A stretch of DNA of 24,219 nucleotides from positions 1 to 24,219 of the forward strand of contig CAIYFP010000242.1 of the NCBI GenBank assembly GCA_903925515.1, written 5' to 3'. Numbering within the stretch: position 1 is the first letter of the stretch; each line of letters begins with the position of its first letter. Under the pieces are notes generated by a model. That model worked only from the letters and a program-made list of their open reading frames with translations, ran no database searches and was not told where the DNA came from. The translations under genes were made by a program, and so were the position numbers. This document shows positions 1-6,218 of the stretch, piece after piece. Source of the stretch: an uncultured Verrucomicrobiota bacterium. Its GTDB lineage: Bacteria; Verrucomicrobiota; Verrucomicrobiia; Limisphaerales; UBA9464.

Positions 1-240
1 CTCTCCGCCATGCTCCTCCTCCAGGCCTTCACCGTCGGCCTCGTCGGCTACGGCATCGGCCTCGGCCTCACCGCCCTGTTCGGCTTCACCGTCGGCTCCG
101 GCGGCCAGCCCCCCTTCCTCCTCCAGCCCGCCGCCATCCTCCGCACCCTCCTCGCAATCCTCGTGATCTGCTTCCTCGCAGCCCTCCTCGGCATCCGGAA
201 GGTCGCAAGGCTCGAGCCCGCCATCGTCTTCCGCGGCTGA
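1..240 (+). CDS. FtsX/MacB-like ABC transporter permease, C-terminal end (5' truncated by window)
   Basis: The reading frame is open from the first base and stops at 238-240, so only about 79 C-terminal residues are visible. They hold two hydrophobic segments, roughly residues 5-30 and 46-64, joined by a Gly/Pro-rich loop. The end reads GIRKVARLEPAIVFRG. A cytoplasmic tail of the type R-x-(A/V)-x-x-(E/D)-P-A-x-x-(F/L)-R is the usual end of FtsX-domain permeases of the MacB, LolC/E and DevC type. The next two genes are the matching ATPase and an HlyD-type adaptor, so the three likely form a DevBCA-like tripartite exporter in the inner membrane. The substrate cannot be told. There is an ATG at 10, but it lies inside the domain and is unlikely to be a start. 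Confidence 0.8.
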   Translation, partial: LSAMLLLQAFTVGLVGYGIGLGLTALFGFTVGSGGQPPFLLQPAAILRTLLAILVICFLAALLGIRKVARLEPAIVFRG

Positions 241-289
241 TTCTCGCCCTCCCCCCTTCCCCGTGAGCTCTTCCCCTTCCCCGCGCCCC

Positions 290-1009
290 ATGCCCGAGGC
301 CATCCAGCTCTCCAACGTCTCCAAGGCCTTCGGCTCCGGCGACGCCCGCACCCTCGCCCTCAAGGACGCCTCATTCTCCGCCTCCCTCGGCGAGCTCCAC
401 CTTCTCGTGGGACCCTCCGGCTGCGGCAAGACCACCCTCCTCTCCGTCGCCGCCGGCACGCTCGCATGGGACGCCGGCGACGTCTCGGTCCTTGGCACCC
501 GCCTCAACGACCTGCCCCGGCCCAAGGTCACCGAGTTCCGCCGACGCCACATCGGCTTCATCTTCCAGCAGTTCAACCTCATCCCCACCCTCGACCTCGT
601 CGAGAACGTCTCCGTCCCCCTCCTGCTCAACGGCCACCCACGCCGCGCCTCCGAGGAACGCGCCGCCGAGCTCCTTCGGCAGCTCGGCCTCGCCGGTCGC
701 GAGCGCAAGCGCCCCACCCAGCTCTCCGGCGGCCAGCAACAGCGCGTCGCCATCGCCCGCGCCCTCGTCCATGAGCCCCCGCTCCTCATCGCCGACGAGC
801 CCACATCCGCCCTCGACCGCGAGACCGGCCACCAAATCATGGAACTCCTTGCCACCGCCGCGCGCTCCCCGGGCCGCTGCGTCGTCATCGTCACCCACGA
901 CCCGCGCACCTACGCCTACGCCGACCGCCTCACCGAGATGGAGGACGGACGCGTCGCCGCCGTCCATCAAGGCGTCGCCCTCCAGGACTTCATCGCCTCC
1001 CATCACTAG
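290..1009 (+). CDS. ABC transporter ATP-binding protein, LolD/MacB/DevA type
   Basis: This is a 239-residue ATPase that powers the preceding FtsX-like permease. Walker A is GPSGCGKTT at about residues 41-49, the Q-loop is FQQFNLIPTL near 92-101, the signature is LSGGQ at about 145-149, Walker B is LLIADEPTSALD from about 165, and the switch histidine is in VIVTHD. The FQQFNLIP Q-loop and the length are typical of the LolD/MacB subfamily, which drives mechanotransmission from FtsX-like permeases rather than ordinary import. I chose ATG 290 because the conserved fold begins directly after it. An in-frame GTG at 263 would add nine Ser/Pro-rich residues. The upstream permease ends 49 bases earlier on the same strand, consistent with one operon. 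The ATPase role is firm; the substrate is unknown. Confidence 0.93.
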   Translation: MPEAIQLSNVSKAFGSGDARTLALKDASFSASLGELHLLVGPSGCGKTTLLSVAAGTLAWDAGDVSVLGTRLNDLPRPKVTEFRRRHIGFIFQQFNLIPTLDLVENVSVPLLLNGHPRRASEERAAELLRQLGLAGRERKRPTQLSGGQQQRVAIARALVHEPPLLIADEPTSALDRETGHQIMELLATAARSPGRCVVIVTHDPRTYAYADRLTEMEDGRVAAVHQGVALQDFIASHH

Positions 1010-1063
1010 CCACAGGCTTCCGCATCGCCCTTCATCCCTCATCCTTCGTCCTTCCCCATCGCC

Positions 1064-1999
1064 ATGTTCCGCAAACCCTCCTTCTACCTCGCCATCCTTG
1101 GCGTCGCCGCGGCATTCCTCCTCGTTCGGCGCCAATCCGCACGCCCCGCAGACCCCGGCCCCGTCTCCGAGCCTCCCCGTTCCCCGTTCGCCGGCAAGGT
1201 CGCCGCAACGGGCCTCATCGAGTCCACGGGCGAAAACGTGAAGGTTGCCGCCCCTCGCCCCGCTGTCGTCAGCCGCGTCCACGTCCGGGTCGCCCAAGAC
1301 GTCCGCGCCGGGGATCCCCTCCTCCAGCTCGACGATCGCGAGGCCGCCGCGCGCGTCGCCGCCACCGAGGCCCAGCTCGCCTCCGCGCGCGCCGAGCTCG
1401 CCGTCGATCAAAACCTTGTCGCCGACCAATCCGACCAGCTCGAGCGCCTCGTCCGGCTCGAACGCGACCGCGTGGCCTCCAAGGACGAGCTTTCCCGCCG
1501 CCAGTTCGCCCTCAACGGAGCCATGGCCCGGGCCGCCGCCTCCGAGGCCAAGGTCGCCGCAATCAAGGCCCAGCTCGCCCTCGTCCAGACCGAGCTCGCA
1601 GTCCTCAGCGTCCGCGCCCCGCGCGACGGCTCCATCCTGCAGGTCAACATTCGCGAGGGCGAGTTCGCCCCCGCCGCCGCCCTCGCCGAGCCCCTCATCC
1701 TCCTCGGCAACACCAAGACCCTCCAGGTCCGGGCCGAGATCGACGAGCAGAACGCCGTGCTCGTCCACCCCGGCGCACCCGCCGTCGGAAGCCTCAAGGG
1801 CCATGCCGACCGTTCCTTCCCCCTCCGCTTCGTCCGCGTCGAGCCCTTTGTCGTCCCCAAGCGCAGCCTCACCGGCGACTCCCTCGAGCGCGTCGATACC
1901 CGCGTCCTTCAGGTCATCTACGCCCTCGACCGCCCCGCCTTCCCCGCCTACGTCGGCCAACAGGTGGACGTCTTCATCGACCGCGCCGGGGGGAAGTGA
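1064..1999 (+). CDS. HlyD-family periplasmic adaptor (membrane fusion protein), DevB-like
   Basis: This 311-residue adaptor links an inner-membrane ABC exporter to an outer-membrane channel. One N-terminal membrane anchor (about residues 7-20) is followed by a biotinyl-lipoyl half-motif (about 45-82), where the chain turns at PRPAVVSRVHVRVAQDVRAG. Next comes an Ala/Glu/Arg-rich helical hairpin (about 88-178) and the second lipoyl half, starting at LSVRAPRDGSILQVNIREGE. A beta-barrel domain runs to the C-terminus and contains LQVRAEIDEQNAVLV. This is the domain order of DevB/MacA-type adaptors, at a usual length. The gene lies 54 bases after the ATPase stop. No TolC-like gene is in the window, so the outer-membrane partner must be encoded elsewhere. 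The short linker between the ATPase and this gene carries repeated catcc(c/t)t pyrimidine runs but no clear ribosome-binding site. Confidence 0.9.
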   Translation: MFRKPSFYLAILGVAAAFLLVRRQSARPADPGPVSEPPRSPFAGKVAATGLIESTGENVKVAAPRPAVVSRVHVRVAQDVRAGDPLLQLDDREAAARVAATEAQLASARAELAVDQNLVADQSDQLERLVRLERDRVASKDELSRRQFALNGAMARAAASEAKVAAIKAQLALVQTELAVLSVRAPRDGSILQVNIREGEFAPAAALAEPLILLGNTKTLQVRAEIDEQNAVLVHPGAPAVGSLKGHADRSFPLRFVRVEPFVVPKRSLTGDSLERVDTRVLQVIYALDRPAFPAYVGQQVDVFIDRAGGK

Positions 2000-2021
2000 G
2001 GCGCACCCCCTCGACGGCCCT

Positions 2022-2858
2022 ATGCCCCGCGCCAAGCGCATCGTCGTCCACGAGCAGTTCTACACGGACCACGCCCTGGCGCGCCGTTGCGTGGACGCCC
2101 TCGACTCCATCCATCCCGTCGCGTCCTTCCCGCTGGCCCTCGAGCCCTCGGCCGGCGACGGCGCCTTCCTCCAGTGGCTCCCGCCCGCCACGCGGCTCGG
2201 CATCGACCTCCACCCCGCCGCACCCGGCATCCTCAGGGCCGACTTCCTCCGCTGGACCCCGCCCCTTCCATGCGACGACATCCTCACCGTGGGCAACCCA
2301 CCCTTCGGACAACGCGCCAAGCTCGCCGTGGCGTTCATGGATCGGGCCTGCCAATTCAGCCGGGTCGTCGCCTTCATCCTGCCCCGGTCGTTTCGCAAGG
2401 ACACCTTCCTCAACCGCATCGACCGCCAGTTCCACCTCGTCCACCAGGAGGATTGCGACACGTTCCGGCGCCCCGACAACACCCCGGTGCGGATCAAGGC
2501 GGTGTTCCAGGTCTGGGAACGACGCGACCATCCCCGGGACATCATCCTGCGCGCGGGCGACCACCAGGACTTCATCCTGCGTCACGCCCACCTTTCCCGC
2601 GTGACCCCGGCCGAGTTGGCCCGGCTCCGATCGGACTTCGACTTCGCCATCCCGCAGGTCGGCTCATCCTTCCGGCCCCGGCCCGTCCATGACGTCACCA
2701 TGGGCAGCCAATGGTTTGTGAAGGCACTCCGGCCATGGGTCGAGGAGACCTTTCAGCGCATGGACTTTTCCTTCCTCAATGGCATGAACCTCTCCTTCAC
2801 CAGCCTTTCCAAGAAGGACATCGTCCAGGCCTACCTCGCCGCCCGCCGCACCGCCTGA
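2022..2858 (+). CDS. Putative SAM-dependent N6-adenine-type methyltransferase (NPPFG motif)
   Basis: This is a 278-residue Rossmann-type methyltransferase. Residues 41-47 read EPSAGDG, the SAM-binding motif I. A conserved acidic position follows in the next strand (GIDLH, 60-64). Residues 92-96 read NPPFG, the motif IV of enzymes that methylate an exocyclic amino group of adenine in DNA or RNA, or glutamine. The hydrophobic strand VVAFILPRSF (about 115-124) fits the following beta strand. No target-recognition domain, helicase or restriction subunit is visible here or next to it. The C-terminal 110 residues are not a domain I recognise. It starts 22 bases after the adaptor gene but is unlikely to share its function. 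ATG 2022 is the first Met that gives a normal N-terminus. The fold is fairly certain; the substrate (DNA, rRNA or protein) is not. Confidence 0.75.
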   Translation: MPRAKRIVVHEQFYTDHALARRCVDALDSIHPVASFPLALEPSAGDGAFLQWLPPATRLGIDLHPAAPGILRADFLRWTPPLPCDDILTVGNPPFGQRAKLAVAFMDRACQFSRVVAFILPRSFRKDTFLNRIDRQFHLVHQEDCDTFRRPDNTPVRIKAVFQVWERRDHPRDIILRAGDHQDFILRHAHLSRVTPAELARLRSDFDFAIPQVGSSFRPRPVHDVTMGSQWFVKALRPWVEETFQRMDFSFLNGMNLSFTSLSKKDIVQAYLAARRTA

Positions 2859-3143
2859 GCCGCCATGCCACCCTCCCATGGAACGCGGCCAGCATGGGGA
2901 AGAAAAGTTCTTGGGTCTCCCGGTTCGGCACCAAGCCCGCCGCTGCGTGCCATGCGTCGGCGCAAGGGCACGGGTTGCCCGCATGCGCATCCCCGTGTCC
3001 CCAAATGCAACGTCCCCCTTTCAAGTCCAACGCGTCCAACTTGGGGCGAGCGACGACGTGGCGCGCGAGGCAATCCGCGGCGCCTCGGGTGGCCCCATGA
3101 AAGCACCGGGGCTTCGTGATTCGCCCCTCACAGACTGCTGAGG

Positions 3144-3158
3144 GCGGGCTCCGCCCGC
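3144..3158. terminator. Perfect GC hairpin in convergent gap (possible bidirectional terminator or REP-type element)
   Basis: GCGGGC (3144-3149) and GCCCGC (3153-3158) are perfectly complementary around a three-base loop TCC. The hairpin lies between the convergent methyltransferase and VWA genes, about 285 bases after the former and 165 bases before the stop of the latter (on its strand, downstream). There is no U-tract, so a Rho-independent role is uncertain. Short GC hairpins of this kind also occur as dispersed extragenic palindromes. Confidence 0.35.
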
Positions 3159-3220
3159 ACGCCTCGCCCCATGGCTTTCCCGGATCACCCCACACCACAA
3201 AGGGATGGGAAACGACGCCA

Positions 3221-3237
3221 GAAAGCCCTCGGCTTTC
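3221..3237. terminator. Perfect hairpin downstream of the VWA gene (possible terminator)
   Basis: GAAAGCC (3221-3227) and GGCTTTC (3231-3237) form a seven-base-pair stem with a CTC loop. On the minus strand it follows the VWA gene stop by about 85 bases. The stem itself carries an AAA/TTT stretch, so the 3' arm ends in a short T run in either direction. That makes it the better terminator candidate of the two hairpins in this gap. Confidence 0.4.
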
Positions 3238-3320
3238 GGGCAACGAGGGCATCGCCCCGCCCTGGTCCCTAACCTCTCCCCGCGCATGCCCACACAAGGA
3301 CGAGCTCGCCCCTCGCGGCC

Positions 3321-6218
3321 TCAACGCTTCCGTTGCGCCCGGCGCTTGGCCTCCAGCAGGCGGCTCGTGCCCTCGGACGTTTCCTTCCCCTGCCCCGCCA
3401 CCGGCCCGGCCGACGATGGCGGCGCGTCGGAACTCGAACCGCTGGAGGCGCCGGTGCCCGCTTCCGTCGAGGCGGGCACTTGCCTGGGGTTGAACAGGTC
3501 CTCCCTTGGCCTCGCCGACGCGACCACCACGACGGGTTCGGCCCGCTCGGCCTGCCGGGAACGGACCTCGCTCTTCCTCGCCAGCAACGCCGACATCGCC
3601 TCCTGCGACCCCGCCGCCCGCCGCCCGCCGCCGAGGCCGAATCGCGCAAGGTTGCGGTCCAGCCAGCGCGCCCATTCCTCGCGGTCGATGTCCACCCGGC
3701 GCAGCCCCACGTCGAGGATGAACAGGCACACGACCGCCTTGAGCAGGAGGTCCCAAAGGTCGCGTGGCTGGAACGTCCGCAGCCTCCCGATCTTGAAGGG
3801 GTTCTCGGTCACCGGGTCGAGCAACTTGCCGCCGCCCAGCTCCGCAAGGCGCCGCAGCAACGGCAGGTTGGGCCCCGAGGCATCAAACTCCGGGGAGTAG
3901 TTCACGCTCGCCCCCAGCACCTGCGAGCCCCGCAGCTTCCCCTGCTCGTCGAGGTCCTGGAGGTTCAGCAGGTACGAGCCCACCTCGCGCGTGTCGAACT
4001 TCGCCTCGTAACGCCCCGGGCCCGCCTGCTCAAGGATCACCTCCTGGCGGCCTCCGCGCGGGCTGATCACGCTTGTCCGCAGCCGAAGGAAGTTCCGGAA
4101 GTTTCCCTCGCGGTCCAACGCCTCCACCGAGAGGTGCCCCTGCCCCGCATCGACGCTCACCTGCGCGTTGAACTCCGCCGCCTCCACCCGCCTCAGCGCC
4201 CACTTCGCCGTCTGCGTCCAAAACTGCCGGTACTTCCCCCACCCAAGCCAGTCCTGCGCCCACTTGGACTTCGCGTCCGACGTGAACGCCACCGCCCGGC
4301 CTAGGCCGTACTGCCAGTGCGCCAGGATCGGGTCGCCCTTCTCCGACACGACCGGCACCTCCGCCCTCGGCTTCGCGGTCGTCGCCACGTATCCCCGCAA
4401 CACGGGGAACTCGCCCGCCGCGATCCCACGCGTCGGCTCGCTCGCCATCGCCAACTGCGGGCGGAAGGGCTCCTCGAAGATGGCCGACTTCAGGATGACC
4501 GCCGCCTCCTTGATGAAGATCTGCGGGAGCTGCGCCGGCGACTTCACGTCGTAGAAGCGCCCGCGCCCGAGGTCGGCGATCTTCTCCATCGTCGTGGGCT
4601 GGACATGCCCCCCGATCATGACCGTGCTCACCGTCACCTTCTGGTCCGTCAGCTCCTTCATCAACGCGTCCGTGGGCGCGTTCGGGTCGCCGTCGCTGAA
4701 CACGATCATGTGCTTGAGGTTCGCCGTGCTCTTCTTCAGCGCGTCGCTCCCCATCTGCATCAGGCCCTGGAAGCTCGGCAGGTCCCCTTGGTTCATGCCC
4801 GCGATCTGGCGCGCCAACGGCGTCTTGTCCCCCACCTTCTGCAAGTCGAACAGCCATCGCTCCGTGCCGTCCCAGAGCAACACCCCCATCTCGTCGCGAG
4901 GCCCCAGCGAGTCCAGCGCCGCGATGGCGATGTCACGGCTTACTTGGTTGCCGTTGCCAAATTCCATCCCGTGCATCAACAGCACCAACGCCCCCGACGG
5001 CAGCACCTTCTTGGAGCTCAGCTCCATGTCCACCGGCAGCGTCGCCTCCAGCGGCGTGTTCCGGTACCCGCCCGCGGCGAACGCGTTGTCGCCCCCGATG
5101 CACACCAGCCCGATCCCGAAGTCGCGCACCGCGCCCTCCACCAGCCGCATCAACTCCGGCCCAAGGTCCCCCGCCGAGACGTTCGAGAGGAACAACACGT
5201 CGTAGCTCTGCATCTCCGCCAACGTCGAGGGCATCGCCGACACGTCCCCCGCGCGCACGTCCAGCTCCCCGGACCGCAACGCGGCAGCAAGGTTCGCGTC
5301 CTGCGCGGGGTCCGCCGACACCAGCAACACGCGCGGGTCGCCCCGCACGTTGGCAAAGCCCGACGCGCGGTTGTTCTGCGCCACGGCGTCGCCGGCGACC
5401 TCGACCTGCACCTGGTACGAGTAGAACCCCGGGTCCACCAGCTTCTGCGGGAAGCTGAACAGGTTCTTGCCCGCCTCCAGGTCCACCTTCTGCTCGCCCA
5501 GCAGCTGGTCGTTCCGAAACAACCGCACCGTCGCGGCCTGCGCCTTGTCCGACGTCGCAAAGATCTTCGCCTCGAAGGTTTGCCCCTTCTTGAGGTTGGA
5601 CGGGATCACGAGGCGCTGCACCGAGACGTCCCCCCCGCGCTCCGCGCCCAAGGGCACCACGTCCAACGTCACCCCCAACGGACGCGTCGCCAGCAACGCC
5701 CCGGCCGCGTCCCCCACGTTCTCGTTGCCATCCGAAAGCAGCACCAGCCGCTTCTGTCCGTTCTCCGGGAAGGCCGCCGTTGCCAGCCGGATCGCGCCCG
5801 CGATGTCCGTCCGGTCCGACGCCACCACCGCCTGGATCTTCTCGGCCGCCGCCACGTCCGCCATCGTCGTCTCCAGCGCGGCGTCCGTCCCGAACACCAA
5901 GAATGCGCCTTGGTCCTCCTTGCGCTTGTCCTTCGCCCAGCGGTTGGCCGTCTCGCGCGCCTGCTCCTGCTGCCCCGACGGCACCGAGTCCGAGCGATCC
6001 AGCATGAAGAACGCGTTCATGCCCTCCTGCGGCCGCTTCCACTGGAACCCCGCCACGGCCGCCACCAGCAGGACCACCAGCAACGCGCGCAGCAGCGACG
6101 ACGCCCACCTGCGCCATGGCGACAACGACGCGTCCGAGCGCCATGCCAGCCATGCCGTCCATGCCAACGTCGGCGCCAGCAGCCACAGCCAGGCAGGGTG
6201 CGTGAACTGCACGTTCAT
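3321..6218 (-). CDS. Large membrane protein with VWA and glutamine-amidotransferase-like domains
   Basis: This is a 965-residue protein. Two N-terminal membrane helices (about 9-26 and 38-58) precede a von Willebrand factor A domain whose metal-binding motif DRSDS is at 74-78, with LLSDGNENVGD at 160-170. A class I glutamine-amidotransferase-like fold follows (about 295-400), containing LVCIGGDNAFAAGGY but no catalytic Cys-His pair that I can identify. A second VWA-like domain (about 408-570) has FSDGDPN but LMHGMEFG in place of DxSxS, so its metal site looks degenerate. One more membrane helix lies near the C-terminus, before a charged, Ser-rich tail. This architecture is common in Planctomycetes and Verrucomicrobia and has no fixed biochemical role. 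ATG 6218 was chosen because it overlaps the upstream stop as ATGA and starts the first helix correctly. It is the last gene of the minus-strand cluster. Confidence 0.88.
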   Translation of the reverse strand: MNVQFTHPAWLWLLAPTLAWTAWLAWRSDASLSPWRRWASSLLRALLVVLLVAAVAGFQWKRPQEGMNAFFMLDRSDSVPSGQQEQARETANRWAKDKRKEDQGAFLVFGTDAALETTMADVAAAEKIQAVVASDRTDIAGAIRLATAAFPENGQKRLVLLSDGNENVGDAAGALLATRPLGVTLDVVPLGAERGGDVSVQRLVIPSNLKKGQTFEAKIFATSDKAQAATVRLFRNDQLLGEQKVDLEAGKNLFSFPQKLVDPGFYSYQVQVEVAGDAVAQNNRASGFANVRGDPRVLLVSADPAQDANLAAALRSGELDVRAGDVSAMPSTLAEMQSYDVLFLSNVSAGDLGPELMRLVEGAVRDFGIGLVCIGGDNAFAAGGYRNTPLEATLPVDMELSSKKVLPSGALVLLMHGMEFGNGNQVSRDIAIAALDSLGPRDEMGVLLWDGTERWLFDLQKVGDKTPLARQIAGMNQGDLPSFQGLMQMGSDALKKSTANLKHMIVFSDGDPNAPTDALMKELTDQKVTVSTVMIGGHVQPTTMEKIADLGRGRFYDVKSPAQLPQIFIKEAAVILKSAIFEEPFRPQLAMASEPTRGIAAGEFPVLRGYVATTAKPRAEVPVVSEKGDPILAHWQYGLGRAVAFTSDAKSKWAQDWLGWGKYRQFWTQTAKWALRRVEAAEFNAQVSVDAGQGHLSVEALDREGNFRNFLRLRTSVISPRGGRQEVILEQAGPGRYEAKFDTREVGSYLLNLQDLDEQGKLRGSQVLGASVNYSPEFDASGPNLPLLRRLAELGGGKLLDPVTENPFKIGRLRTFQPRDLWDLLLKAVVCLFILDVGLRRVDIDREEWARWLDRNLARFGLGGGRRAAGSQEAMSALLARKSEVRSRQAERAEPVVVVASARPREDLFNPRQVPASTEAGTGASSGSSSDAPPSSAGPVAGQGKETSEGTSRLLEAKRRAQRKR

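Larger units (their letters stand above)
2859..3320. other. Gene-free convergent intergenic region with two hairpins
   Basis: These 462 bases separate two genes that converge. I see no credible protein: the short open frames here have no recognisable motif and are rich in Arg and Pro. The notable contents are two perfect short inverted repeats (3144-3158 and 3221-3237). They could stop transcription from both sides, though neither is followed by a long T run. The flanking sequence has many CATG-containing words and looks like a degenerate spacer. I found no tRNA-like or riboswitch-like pattern. Confidence 0.6.

Noticed and set aside
1010..1063. Short pyrimidine-rich direct repeats (catccct/catcctt) between the ATPase and adaptor genes
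   Set aside because: Too short and degenerate to separate from the general C-rich composition of this strand.
371..2041. A 556-residue open frame on the minus strand opposite the ATPase and adaptor genes
   Set aside because: It is Gly/Asp/Glu-rich, matches no family, and mirrors two well-supported plus-strand genes. High GC and C-biased third positions keep the opposite frame open.
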